Part shown: one piece after another, positions 7,928 to 16,289 of the stretch | Layout of the letters: every line of letters starts with the position of its first letter | Position numbering within the stretch: position 1 is the first letter of the stretch | Origin: Litchfieldella rifensis | GTDB lineage: Bacteria > Pseudomonadota > Gammaproteobacteria > Pseudomonadales > Halomonadaceae | Length of the DNA: 64,000 bases | Direction of reading: 5' to 3' | NCBI RefSeq assembly: GCF_042646605.1 | Contig: NZ_JBHRUG010000048.1 | Span: 372,001 to 436,000, forward strand | Notes under the pieces: generated by a model | Database searches by the model: none | What the model saw: the letters and a program-made list of their open reading frames with translations, nothing else | What the model was told of the DNA's origin: nothing | Position numbers and translations under genes: made by a program

Positions 7928-8773
7928 TCAGCGGTTCCCAAAGCGATAGAGCAGGAAACGGCCGAGCCTTCGGAAGGCGGGAACGGATTGGCACCAGAGG
8001 ATCGTCAGGCGAGTGGGCCATGTCATTCTGGCGATCTGTGCTGGATCGTCTAGCCCGGAGAGTTCTTTGACGAGTTTGAGCTTGGGAACCTGGCGCTCGA
8101 GCTCGCGCGGATCGTCTATACCCCAGTGCAGGGAAGCCCCGGCTACTCTGATCGGTGGAGCGAGCCTGAGAAGACTGATGGCGAGCCGGCTGTAGCCGTC
8201 GAACGCCAGTTCTCCACTCGGGAAATAGGCGGTGAGCGTATCGAGCAGCCGGAGCACTTCGTGTTTGCGCAGATAAGGGAGGAGCCCTTCGGCGATCACC
8301 ATCACGGGGTGCTCCGACGGCACATCGCTCAACCACCCCGAATCCATGACGGATGCTCCGATCAGGCGGCACCCATCGCGTTCCGGGTACAAGCGGCGGC
8401 GCAGAGCGATCACCTCCGGGAAATCGACATCGAACCAGCGTACGCTGATGGGTGGCTCGAGCCGGAACACCCGGCTGTCCAACCCACAGCCAAGGTGCAG
8501 TACCGTCGCGACGGGGGTGTGGTTGATGAATTCCCAAGTCCAGTCATCGAGGATCTTGGCCCTCAGTGCCAGGCCGATCATGGGGTCGTGCGGGACGTTC
8601 AGTTTCGCGAAATCGTAATCGATCCGACAAATCGCTTCGGCGGCGAACGCGTCCTTGAGCAGCGAGTCCGGCATGCGGCTCTCCATGGCCTTGGCATAGA
8701 GCGTGATGAGGAACGTCTCCTGCTTTCCGCTCAGAGCGATCTTCTCGGCTGGCATCCGCGTCTCCCGGCTCAT
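7928..8773 (-). CDS. Class I SAM methyltransferase, LCM/TcmP-like
   Basis: A 281-residue methyltransferase of the leucine carboxyl methyltransferase (LCM) superfamily, as found in polyketide TcmP-like O-methyltransferases. VLHLGCGLDSRVFRL is the SAM-binding loop, WFDVDFPEVIALRRRLYP the following acidic strand, and VMVIAEGLLPYL the motif-IV region. Substrates of bacterial members are mostly unknown small carboxylates or hydroxyls. ATG 8773 is preferred to GTG 8779. The gene is monocistronic and divergent from the LolA-like gene. Confidence 0.8.
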   Translation of the reverse strand: MSRETRMPAEKIALSGKQETFLITLYAKAMESRMPDSLLKDAFAAEAICRIDYDFAKLNVPHDPMIGLALRAKILDDWTWEFINHTPVATVLHLGCGLDSRVFRLEPPISVRWFDVDFPEVIALRRRLYPERDGCRLIGASVMDSGWLSDVPSEHPVMVIAEGLLPYLRKHEVLRLLDTLTAYFPSGELAFDGYSRLAISLLRLAPPIRVAGASLHWGIDDPRELERQVPKLKLVKELSGLDDPAQIARMTWPTRLTILWCQSVPAFRRLGRFLLYRFGNR

Positions 8774-8940
8774 GAACACAGTGTAAGTAAGTGCTTGCTG
8801 GGGCGACTAAGAAAAATTCACAAGGTGTGACAAGTCCGCAGTCGTTGGGGCATCGGGGCGAAGTGAGGACCAGCTCTATCTGGGGATGATGCAAGCGGTC
8901 CAGTCGCGGGTGATGGGGCTGGATATCGAGGAGGAAGGAG

Positions 8941-8970
8941 ATGTCTGGTGTGCTGAAGGTGGTGGAGTGA
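8941..8970 (+). CDS. Nine-codon leader ORF in frame with the LolA-like gene
   Basis: An ATG at 8941 follows a very strong Shine-Dalgarno region (GAGGAGG at 8928-8934) and reads MSGVLKVVE before TGA at 8968-8970. The LolA-like gene starts in the same frame four bases later (ATG 8974). Reading a sense codon at 8968 would give one continuous protein with a longer N-terminal signal. It may be a coupling leader or the mark of a nonsense mutation or base error. Confidence 0.4.
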   Translation: MSGVLKVVE

Positions 8971-8973
8971 GCC

Positions 8974-9600
8974 ATGTTGCCGGAGCTCTTGCTGATGGTG
9001 TCGCTGAACCTGGGGGCCGATCCGGTGGCGACAGCGCTGGCGCGCTTCGAGCAAGTCAATGCCTACCAGTTGACGCTACATAGCCAGGGACCTAGCGGTG
9101 AGGAGGAGGTCATTCACTATGCCTACCGGCGGCCCGGCTTTGTACGCATGGACATGGTCAAGCCCTTCCGTGGCGCGGTGCTGATCTACGACCCCCATGC
9201 CCATGAAGTACGCCTCTGGCCGTTTGGATCCCCTGGGCGCCGTGCCGGCCTGACACTGAGTCCCAATAACCGCCTGGTGCGTAGTGCCCGCGGGCATCGG
9301 GTGGATGAATCGGATGTGGGCACGCTGCTGCGTAACGTGCAGCGCCTGCAGCAACAGGGAGAGCTCCGCCAACTGGGCGAGGACGCCATCGACGGTCACT
9401 CCGTCCATCATCTGGAAGTGGAGGGAGAGGCGGGCCATACCGTGGAAGAGGTGGCCCGCTTTGAGCTGTGGCTCGATAGCGAGACCCTGTTTCCCCGCAA
9501 GGCGGTTGGCTATGACCGACACGAGAGGATGTTGGAAACAGTGACGCTGAAGGATATCGTTGTCGACCCCGATCTGCCCGAGGACTTCTTCTCTCCCTGA
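8974..9600 (+). CDS. LolA-like lipoprotein-carrier-fold protein (DUF1571 type)
   Basis: A 208-residue protein of the LolA/LolB-like half-barrel fold, DUF1571 type. The body shows ALARFEQVNAYQLTLHS, VIHYAYRRPGFVRMDMVKPF and VLIYDPHAHEVRLWPFG, and ends with LKDIVVDPDLPEDFFSP, a typical LolA-like finish. The N-terminal hydrophobic stretch PELLLMVSLNLGA is short and has no preceding basic residue, so the export signal looks truncated if ATG 8974 is the true start. An in-frame 9-codon ORF with a better ribosome site ends immediately upstream. The function is probably periplasmic, binding a lipid or lipoprotein; not established. Confidence 0.65.
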   Translation: MLPELLLMVSLNLGADPVATALARFEQVNAYQLTLHSQGPSGEEEVIHYAYRRPGFVRMDMVKPFRGAVLIYDPHAHEVRLWPFGSPGRRAGLTLSPNNRLVRSARGHRVDESDVGTLLRNVQRLQQQGELRQLGEDAIDGHSVHHLEVEGEAGHTVEEVARFELWLDSETLFPRKAVGYDRHERMLETVTLKDIVVDPDLPEDFFSP

Positions 9601-9625
9601 ACGGGAACGTGCACAAGGAGCACGC

Positions 9626-9763
9626 ATGACAGAGTTCCGCGTCGTCACCACCTGGCGCGGGATGAACCTGCGCGCCCCTATCGCTCGGCCGCTGTTCTCA
9701 TGGTGCCACCGTCACACATCTCCGATGATCGATAGCACGAAAGTCGTCTTGGCGCGGGTATAG
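9626..9763 (+). CDS. Doubtful 45-residue small protein
   Basis: ATG 9626 is preceded by AAGGAG at 9615-9620, an excellent ribosome site, and opens a 45-codon frame (starting MTEFRVVTTWRGMNL). Its 3' half runs antisense through the end of the GrpB-like gene. No family is recognised. The ribosome site is the only real support. Confidence 0.2.
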   Translation: MTEFRVVTTWRGMNLRAPIARPLFSWCHRHTSPMIDSTKVVLARV

Positions 9764-10248
9764 GCTTCTCTATCGGTACGGTGCCTGGCCGCCAGTTCCC
9801 GCTTGAGCGAGGCGTAACGCCGCGCAAGCACTGGATCAGCGCGCAGGGCATCGCGAAACCGTAGACGCCGACACCAGTCGCTCTCGCCCAGTACCACGAC
9901 GTGAAGATGATGAGTGCGGTGGCCGTTGGCCCAACGCATGAACCAGCGCCGGTCGGTGAGGGCGGCGTTGAATTCGGCCGATGTCGTGTAGTGCGAGTCG
10001 AGCAGTGGCTCGCAAAGCGAATCCGCGACGGCCATCGACTCGACACCGGCCAGGATGTCGATGATCGGCTTGGCGGGCATGCCGGGGATGGCGGTGCTGC
10101 CGATATGCTGTACATCAAGCAACTGAGCTGGAAACAGCCCGAGCAGGCGATCACGCTCTGCATTGAACAGCGCAGGCCACTGCGGGTCGTAGGGCACCAG
10201 TGCCACCGTTTCATGGATCGCCTGCTCGAGAGATTCGCTTTCCTTCAT
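9712..10248 (-). CDS. GrpB family (UPF0157) protein
   Basis: A 178-residue GrpB/UPF0157 protein of the nucleotidyltransferase-like superfamily. Characteristic segments are ALVPYDPQWPALFNAERDRL, DVQHIGSTAIPGMPAKPIIDIL and HHLHVVVLGESDWCRRLRFRDAL. HIGSTA-x-PGM-x-x-KPIIDI is the family hallmark. The role of the family is unknown; in some proteins the domain is joined to dephospho-CoA kinase. The gene lies 34 bp after the DUF1127 gene on the same strand and may be co-transcribed with it. Confidence 0.85.
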   Translation of the reverse strand: MKESESLEQAIHETVALVPYDPQWPALFNAERDRLLGLFPAQLLDVQHIGSTAIPGMPAKPIIDILAGVESMAVADSLCEPLLDSHYTTSAEFNAALTDRRWFMRWANGHRTHHLHVVVLGESDWCRRLRFRDALRADPVLARRYASLKRELAARHRTDREAYTRAKTTFVLSIIGDV

Positions 10249-10282
10249 CTGGTGCCTTCATTGAACAGGGGAATCACCGCTC

Positions 10283-10609
10283 TTACCAGCGATTGAGACG
10301 TTGTTCCCGGAGCTGCCGTAAGATCCGGTGGGCATCCTCCTTCAGCGGCAAGTGGGCCGCCCACAGCAGATCCTGACGAGTATGGCCCATATCGTCGAGC
10401 ATATGATCATCGTAGTCGAGCAACCGCAGGAGTCGCCGCCGGCGACGCCAGGCACGAATCCAGGCGCGACTCCAGTTCTCGATAGCGGTGATCAGCCCCA
10501 GGGGGGGCATGGCGGGCATATAGAAGTCCGGCATGGGCGGCTGCGCGGGCGTTTCCACTGTCTTTTCCGCTTCGAAACGCGGGTGGCGTGTATGGCCGAG
10601 GTCAGACAT
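10283..10609 (-). CDS. DUF1127 (YjiS-like) domain protein
   Basis: A 108-residue protein whose C-terminal half is a DUF1127 segment: WSRAWIRAWRRRRRLLRLLDYDDHMLDDMGHTRQDL. The N-terminal half is Pro/Met-rich and variable. DUF1127 proteins are small and very basic; in alphaproteobacteria they affect phosphate or carbon uptake and bind RNA, but no role is known for the gammaproteobacterial ones paired with LysR regulators. It is divergent from the LysR gene at 10771 across a 161-bp AT-rich control region, which makes regulation by that protein likely. Confidence 0.8.
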   Translation of the reverse strand: MSDLGHTRHPRFEAEKTVETPAQPPMPDFYMPAMPPLGLITAIENWSRAWIRAWRRRRRLLRLLDYDDHMLDDMGHTRQDLLWAAHLPLKEDAHRILRQLREQRLNRW

Positions 10610-10770
10610 GACGACTCCTCCACTGGATGACCGCTCCTAGTGGCAGTCACCGGTTCGTGTTCTGAAATGGGTGAGGGTCGCGACCTCAAGGGGAAGCATG
10701 GTGGGTGGCGGTTGTTAAATCCAACGAAAAGATCTACATTTTGCTTTAAGTAAAATTGAAAGGTTTAGCC

Positions 10771-11679
10771 ATGACACTCCCGACCTTGTCATCCCAGTCC
10801 GGCGCGCTGCCTCTGCTGGATACCGATGTCCTTCGGACCTTCGTGGCGATTGCCGAAAGCGGCAGTTTCACGCGCGCGGCGCGGCAAGTCTTCCGTACAC
10901 CTTCGGCCTTGAGCATGCAGATCAAGCGACTGGAGGAAACCCTGGGGCAGCCCCTGTTCGTGCGCGAGGCACGCCAGGTGAGGTTAACCCCGGAAGGGGA
11001 GGTCCTGCTGGGCTACGGACGTCGCCTGCTCAAGCTCAACGAAGAAGCGGTCACCCAGTTTCTTGCCCCCTCCCTGGAAGGGACGGTGCGCTTCGGCACG
11101 CCCGACGATGTCGGCACCCGCATCCTGCCCGGTGTGCTGGCGCAATTCGCGCGTTCGCATCCTGCCGTGCAGGTCGATGTCATCATGGGGCGCAGCGCGG
11201 ACATGCTGCAGCGGATGGACGCCGGCGAACTCGACCTGGTGCTGGTGACCGCCGGCAACCCGGGAATGGAAATGGAGGCGACCCGTGGCGACGTCGTGCA
11301 TACGGAGCCGCTGGTCTGGGCCTGCCGAGAAGGCGGCGTCGCGCCCCGACGTTCTCCGCTTCCGGTGGCCTTGGCAAGCCATGGCTGTGTGTGGCGCAGT
11401 GCGGCGCTTGCCGCGCTGGATCGGGCCGGTTTGCCCTACCGTATTGCCTACACCAGCGAACACTGTGCCGGCCAGGAGGCCGCAATGCTGGCCGACCTTG
11501 CCGTGGCCCCCTTCCCGCTGAGCCTGGTGAAGCCGCCGTTACGCAAGCTGGAGCAGGATGCCGGATTACCGCCGCTGGGGGATTATCAGGTCGTATTGAT
11601 TCGCCGGGAAGGCATAGGTTCGGCCAGTGAGGCGTTGGCCGGTCACGTAACGGATGCCTTTCGCGACCTACGCCGCTAA
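10771..11679 (+). CDS. LysR-family regulator divergent from DUF1127 gene
   Basis: A 302-residue LysR protein. The HTH lies near residues 18-77 (LLDTDVLRTFVAIAESGSFTRA, then SALSMQIKRLEETLGQPLF and VRLTPEGEVLLGYGR) and the effector domain follows. It resembles the LrhA/PecT branch, in which the HTH is followed by LLKLNEEAV and FGTPDDVGTRILPGVLAQF. ATG 10771 is used rather than TTG 10756. The gene is divergent from the DUF1127 gene, a recurring pairing in Halomonas and Pseudomonas genomes as I know them. The effector is unknown. Confidence 0.85.
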   Translation: MTLPTLSSQSGALPLLDTDVLRTFVAIAESGSFTRAARQVFRTPSALSMQIKRLEETLGQPLFVREARQVRLTPEGEVLLGYGRRLLKLNEEAVTQFLAPSLEGTVRFGTPDDVGTRILPGVLAQFARSHPAVQVDVIMGRSADMLQRMDAGELDLVLVTAGNPGMEMEATRGDVVHTEPLVWACREGGVAPRRSPLPVALASHGCVWRSAALAALDRAGLPYRIAYTSEHCAGQEAAMLADLAVAPFPLSLVKPPLRKLEQDAGLPPLGDYQVVLIRREGIGSASEALAGHVTDAFRDLRR

Positions 11680-11704
11680 CGATTGCCGATCAATCAGACG
11701 GACC

Positions 11705-11738
11705 GCGCCAGGCGATGGGGAATTCCCATGCCTGGCGC
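11705..11738. terminator. Strong hairpin between convergent LysR and chemoreceptor genes
   Basis: GCGCCAGGC (11705-11713) pairs with GCCTGGCGC (11730-11738), then past a single bulged G, ATGGG pairs with CCCAT around a five-base loop. It lies between two convergent stop codons (11679 and 11765). Neither side has a clear T run, so it may act as a 3'-end stabiliser or a Rho-assisted terminator. Confidence 0.5.
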
Positions 11739-11764
11739 CAAGAGTGTCGGGTTCGATACGGCTC

Positions 11765-13909
11765 TCAGCTGGCTTCGAGCTGTGGCCGGCGTGCTTTCGG
11801 CAATGCCAGGTTCGGTGTCCAGGCGGGAGCACCGGGCGTGGTCTCGGCCAGAGTGAAGCCACCGACGATCTCGGCCAGGCGCAGCGATTGTGCCTTGAGC
11901 TGTTCGGCGGCAACACTGGACTCTTCCACCAGTGCCGCGTTCTGCTGGGTCATGCGGTCCATCTCGGCGACTGCCACATTGACCTGGCCGATACCGTCGC
12001 TCTGCTCGCCGGTGGCCGCGGTGATCTCGCTCAGCACATCGGCAACACGAGTGACGCTGGCGACGATCTCGTGCATGGTCTCGCCAGCTTGGCGCACCAG
12101 CTCGGTGCCACCGCGAACCTTGTTGCCGGAAGCGTCGATCAGCGCCTTGATCTCGCGGGCGGCATCGGCACTGCGACTGGCCAACTGGCGCACCTCGCCG
12201 GCGACCACCGCGAAACCACGACCCTGCTCGCCGGCACGCGCCGCCTCCACCGAGGCATTGAGTGCCAGCAGGTTGGTCTGGAAGGCGATGCCATCCATCA
12301 CCGTGACGATCTCGGCGATCTGGCGCGAGGAGGCGGTAATCTCGTCCATGGTGGCGACGACCTGGGAGACCACCTCGCCACCGCGACCGGCGACTTCGGA
12401 GGCCGATTGGGACAGCCGATTGGCCTCACGTGCCGATTGGGCGGTGTGCTCCACGGTGCTGGTGATCTCCTCCATCGAGGCCGAGGTCTGCTGCAGGCTG
12501 GCGGCAGCGGTCTCGGTGCGTCGCGACAGGTCCTGACCGCCGCTGGCGATCTCGGTGGCGGCGATACTCACCGCTTCGCTGCTTTCGCGCACGTCGACCA
12601 GCACGTCATGGATCTTGTCGGCGAAGGCGTTGAACTGAATGGCCAACTCGGCGGTTTCGTCGCGCCCCTTGATCGGTAGACGCTGAGTCAGGTCGCCGTC
12701 GCCGGAGGCGATCTCACGCATGCGACCAGCCAGCTCGCGCAGTGGCCGAGCGATACCACTGCCTACCAGCCACACGGCGACCAGGCCCAGGCCGGCAACC
12801 AGCAGCCCCACCAGGCTCATGCCGATGATGCTTTGGTGGCGTTGATCGTTCAGGGTTTGCTGCAGCGCGCCGAGTTCGGCCAGCACCACATCCTGTGGCA
12901 AGCGGGTCAGCAGGATCCAGGGGGCCTGATTGTCGCCCACGGTAAAGGGCCAGTAGAGCTCGATCATGCCGTCGGCGTCGCTGACCTGCAGCATGTCACC
13001 GCTGCGCTGAGCCTCGAGTATCCGCTGGTGGACCCCGTCGCCGAGGAGTTCATCGGCCGAAGCGCCGAGCGAGGCCGGGTCGGCGGTATAGGCCGCGACG
13101 CTACCCTGTGAGGCGATCAGGGCCATCTCGCCGGCACCGGCGTAGAGCCCTTGGTTGGCTTGGGTCAGAAACTCCTGGGTGAAGTCCACCGACAGGTCGA
13201 CGCCGGCGATGCCACGGAACTCGCCGTCGACGAGTACCGGCACATTGAAGGAGGTGACCATGCGCATGGTGCCCGCGTAATCGTAGGCTGCGGGATCGAT
13301 GATGCAGGGGGCCAGGGTGTCACGCGGACACAGGTAGTATTCGCCCTGTCGCAGTCCGTTGCCCAGCGGTGCTTCGCTCTCCATGTTGTTCTCGTTGAGT
13401 GGCCCAAGCCGCATGCTGCCGTCCGCCTCGCGGACCCACCACGGGCGAAAGCGGCCGCTGCCGTCGGCGAAACCGGTGGTGCGATTGGCGAACAGGTCGT
13501 CGGCATCGAAGGCATTCGGTTCCCAGGCAATGTAGGCATCGAGCAATGCGGGGTTTTCGACCACGGTATTGCGTATCAGGTTGGAAAGTTCATGACGGCT
13601 CAAGCGCAACCGGGTGCGACCGTTTTCATCCTTGCTGCCCATCAGGGCGTTGGTATGGGCCAATTGGGATGCCAGTGTCAGAGCCCGGTCCAGTTCGTTG
13701 CGGATACGGCTGGCCTGCGCTTCCGCCAGAGAAGCAAGCCGTTCGTCGATGGTGTTTTCGAGTAGCGACCGGGTATGCGCGGCGACCACGTCCTGGGTGC
13801 GCGAGGTGGAGATCAATGAATAGATCACCAGTGCCGCTGCCACGGCCAGGATGCAGGCGCCGGCCAGGGTAACGACGAGCAGGCGCAGGGAACGGAATCG
13901 AAAGGACAT
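11765..13909 (-). CDS. Methyl-accepting chemotaxis protein with dCache-like sensor
   Basis: A 714-residue chemoreceptor. A transmembrane helix at about residues 9-31 is followed by a large periplasmic double-Cache-like sensor to about 365 (LLDAYIAWEPNAFDADD, FNVPVLVDGEFRGIAGVDLS), a second helix near 370-392, a HAMP domain (ARPLRELAGRMREIASGDGD) and a long cytoplasmic coiled coil. The signalling tip IAFQTNLLALNASVEAARAG is intact. No CheR-binding pentapeptide is seen at the C-terminus, so it depends on neighbouring receptors or other signals for adaptation. dCache sensors often bind amino acids or carboxylates; this ligand is unknown. The gene is monocistronic and no che genes are nearby. Confidence 0.92.
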   Translation of the reverse strand: MSFRFRSLRLLVVTLAGACILAVAAALVIYSLISTSRTQDVVAAHTRSLLENTIDERLASLAEAQASRIRNELDRALTLASQLAHTNALMGSKDENGRTRLRLSRHELSNLIRNTVVENPALLDAYIAWEPNAFDADDLFANRTTGFADGSGRFRPWWVREADGSMRLGPLNENNMESEAPLGNGLRQGEYYLCPRDTLAPCIIDPAAYDYAGTMRMVTSFNVPVLVDGEFRGIAGVDLSVDFTQEFLTQANQGLYAGAGEMALIASQGSVAAYTADPASLGASADELLGDGVHQRILEAQRSGDMLQVSDADGMIELYWPFTVGDNQAPWILLTRLPQDVVLAELGALQQTLNDQRHQSIIGMSLVGLLVAGLGLVAVWLVGSGIARPLRELAGRMREIASGDGDLTQRLPIKGRDETAELAIQFNAFADKIHDVLVDVRESSEAVSIAATEIASGGQDLSRRTETAAASLQQTSASMEEITSTVEHTAQSAREANRLSQSASEVAGRGGEVVSQVVATMDEITASSRQIAEIVTVMDGIAFQTNLLALNASVEAARAGEQGRGFAVVAGEVRQLASRSADAAREIKALIDASGNKVRGGTELVRQAGETMHEIVASVTRVADVLSEITAATGEQSDGIGQVNVAVAEMDRMTQQNAALVEESSVAAEQLKAQSLRLAEIVGGFTLAETTPGAPAWTPNLALPKARRPQLEAS

Positions 13910-14096
13910 GTCGTGGACTCGTTATTATTGACGAACGGGGGGAGCGCTGTGGTCACGGCATTCCGGCAGGAGAGAGGCGGCCGAGCCAAGACATTCGACC
14001 GTAGCGTATTCACTGCATGGATGAGATATCTACGACGACGCGGTATTAGTTATCTACGCCAAGGCGATTTCCCTCGTCGCATGGGTATGGGATCGA

Positions 14097-15215
14097 TCAA
14101 GGTAACGCAGTGGCTTGTCGAACACAGCGCTCGACATCCCGTGAGGTAGGCACGAACTCTTCCCGCACCATCAGGATCAGGGCGCAGGCATTGAACCGAT
14201 GGTCGTGGGCCGGATGGCAGATTACCTGCCCGTCCTCCTTTGCCACGTAAGCCATGAGAGTGCCCATGCCGGCCGCCATGAGACGACAGGTCACGTCGGC
14301 CCAGACGGCGTTCTCCAGCATTACTGGATAGCGCATGGCGTGATCGTCGCAGTGGGTGAACAGGTTTTCCAGAATCTTCTCCGCTCCTGGTGCCACCAGG
14401 GAGCGGACCAGCATTTCCGGATAGGCGCGAATCGGACGCAGGGTGGTGCTGGCCCCCGCCTGCTCGATCCGTCGGCGGCTGTCCTCGTGGACGCACTCGG
14501 CAACGGTGTAGGGCAGAGTGTCCTGGCACAGCCCTCGCAATTGCGTCAGCACATCCAGGGTGATGCTGTCGGACACCCGGCTATACTCATCCTGGGCCAG
14601 AACGACGATGGCCTTGGCCTGTGCCGGCGTAACGGCCTGCAGTGCCTGTGGGTCGGAGGGTTCGCCATGGTGATGAACCACGGCCATTTCGCGCAGATTT
14701 TCGGGTAGCCCATCCGGGAACGCCTCGGTGAGAATCTGCACGGGGGTATCTTCAAGCGGCTCGGTGGCTCGTAACTGCACCACCAGCCGCTCAAAGTAGA
14801 CGGCGGCGTTGTTGTTGGGACTGTTGATGATCAACACATGGTCTTTCATCTGCCACCTCCAGCGGCCCTTGATCATGGATTCTTTGCGTTTGAGGCGGTA
14901 GTCGATGTAGTCGCTGGCCAACTGGGCCAGCAGGGTGATACCGGCGACGTAGAGCAACGCCACCGTGGCGGCGCGGCCAAGCGGTGTGGCGGCCGACAGA
15001 TCGCCGTAGCCTACCGTGGTCATGGTGGTTAGCGTGAGCCATAGTGCATCCTCCCAGCCCATGGCTTCCAGGGCCACCATTGCGGCGGTGTGCAGGCCGG
15101 TGAGCGCCAGCAGCCAATAAAAGGCACGGCGCAGGCGCGGGCGCATATCGATATCAAGCCGCTGGGTGATCCGTTTGCAGGATTGGCGGCGGCGCAGTAC
15201 GCGGAGAAGTCGCAT
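14097..15215 (-). CDS. Potassium channel family protein with TrkA-N-like cytoplasmic domain
   Basis: A 372-residue two-helix ion channel. The first membrane helix is AFYWLLALTGLHTAAMVAL, then the pore loop and selectivity filter TTMTTVGYGD, then the second helix TVALLYVAGITLLAQLA. A cytoplasmic Rossmann-like RCK/TrkA-N region starts at HVLIINSPNNNAAVYFERLV; it lacks the classic GxGxxG nucleotide loop (SPNNNA instead), resembling the CASTOR-type or degenerate RCK domains. The start is set at ATG 15215; an in-frame start at 15251 adds twelve unsupported residues. It probably helps with K+ homeostasis in an osmotically stressed host, but direction and gating are unknown. Confidence 0.85.
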   Translation of the reverse strand: MRLLRVLRRRQSCKRITQRLDIDMRPRLRRAFYWLLALTGLHTAAMVALEAMGWEDALWLTLTTMTTVGYGDLSAATPLGRAATVALLYVAGITLLAQLASDYIDYRLKRKESMIKGRWRWQMKDHVLIINSPNNNAAVYFERLVVQLRATEPLEDTPVQILTEAFPDGLPENLREMAVVHHHGEPSDPQALQAVTPAQAKAIVVLAQDEYSRVSDSITLDVLTQLRGLCQDTLPYTVAECVHEDSRRRIEQAGASTTLRPIRAYPEMLVRSLVAPGAEKILENLFTHCDDHAMRYPVMLENAVWADVTCRLMAAGMGTLMAYVAKEDGQVICHPAHDHRFNACALILMVREEFVPTSRDVERCVRQATALP

Positions 15216-15408
15216 CACGAACGCACCCGTACAGGGTGCCGAATCTCCCATCAGATGAACAAGGCAGTCAGGCGGCTCGGGCGACGTAGTATGCTACGCC
15301 ACTCGATTACCGGACGCCAAACAGGGAGCCATTGTGCACCGCCGTTTGCCGGCCGTCATCGCTCTCGGAGCGGCTGCAATCGGCTAATGAAAGGATAATC
15401 AGGGGACC

Positions 15409-16038
15409 ATGTTCAACTGTGGTACTTTCGAGGCGACGCATGAGGCCGTCGCGGAACTTTGCCAGGCCTATGAAGCGCCCCGCGTGCTGGACGTCGGCTG
15501 CGGTAGCGGTGCATTGCTGGCCGCTCTGGCGCCAGAGATCCGCTTCGGCGTCGGCATCGACAGGGACGAGCGCGCCGTTGCCCTGGCCCATCGTCGCGCG
15601 GCGGGCCTCGATAACCTGACCTTTCATGCCCTGCCCGTCGAGCAGCTCCCGGACCGCGACCTCGGCCACTTCGATGTCATCCTGTTCGTCGGTTCGCTGG
15701 AACACATGGCCGATCCACACATCGCCCTGAGGGCAGCCTGTGCGCGGGCGCACTGGGGAAGCCGGATTGCCGTCGTGGCGATTTCACCGGACGCTCCTCA
15801 TGCGTGCCTCACGCGCAGCGCATTGCGGTGGAGCGCCGAGCCGGTGGTCGCACACCTGGGGGCCGACGGCCTGCGCTCCGTCGCTGGGCATGCGGGCCTG
15901 GAGGTGGACGACGTGCGGCCGCTTTACCGCGGGTCGCGCAGAACACGAGGCACCCGAGCCGTCGGACGGATGCTGAAAGGGTACGATAGCCTGGGCGGTC
16001 CAACCTGTATCGTCATCCTCAGGCCAGCCAGCCGATGA
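15409..16038 (+). CDS. Class I SAM-dependent methyltransferase
   Basis: A 209-residue methyltransferase (Methyltransf_11/25 type). RVLDVGCGSGALLAALAP is motif I, GVGIDRDERAVALAHRRA motif II, and FDVILFVGSLEHMADP motif IV. The C-terminal third is basic (RGSRRTRGTRAVGR), which could suit a nucleic-acid or anionic substrate, but this is speculation. It is divergent from the channel gene and has no metabolic partner nearby. Confidence 0.75.
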   Translation: MFNCGTFEATHEAVAELCQAYEAPRVLDVGCGSGALLAALAPEIRFGVGIDRDERAVALAHRRAAGLDNLTFHALPVEQLPDRDLGHFDVILFVGSLEHMADPHIALRAACARAHWGSRIAVVAISPDAPHACLTRSALRWSAEPVVAHLGADGLRSVAGHAGLEVDDVRPLYRGSRRTRGTRAVGRMLKGYDSLGGPTCIVILRPASR

Positions 16039-16224
16039 CTGCTGTGCACGGGGGGTTGTAGAAGCTGGGCGCCAGGTGCTCGAAGGTCTCGAGAATGCCC
16101 CGGCAGATGCCACGCCAGTCATCGGATACCAGAACCATCATATTGCATTGAGATGACCGCGAGTGAGTCCGTGCTTTTGCCAAGTCTCTGTGGATAGACG
16201 ACAATTTGCGCATGCAATTGCACT

Positions 16225-16240
16225 TTGACCGATTGGTCAA
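16225..16240. promoter_or_regulatory. Palindrome overlapping a -35-like element upstream of modA
   Basis: TTGACC-GATT-GGTCAA is a perfect 6-bp-arm inverted repeat 50 bp upstream of the modA start codon. Its left arm is a near-consensus -35 hexamer, with a weak -10 (GCTAGT, 16248-16253) seventeen bases on. A repressor bound here would block the promoter. It does not resemble the known ModE site of enterobacteria, and no modE gene lies in the window. Confidence 0.45.
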
Positions 16241-16289
16241 TTTCTGTGCTAGTGTTTCTCTTTACTCTTCTCGATTGAGCGTGGTGTTG

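Noticed and set aside
11654..12679. A 341-codon open frame on the plus strand
   Set aside because: Antisense to the chemoreceptor signalling domain; its Gly/Leu/His-rich repeats are the complement of coiled-coil codons.
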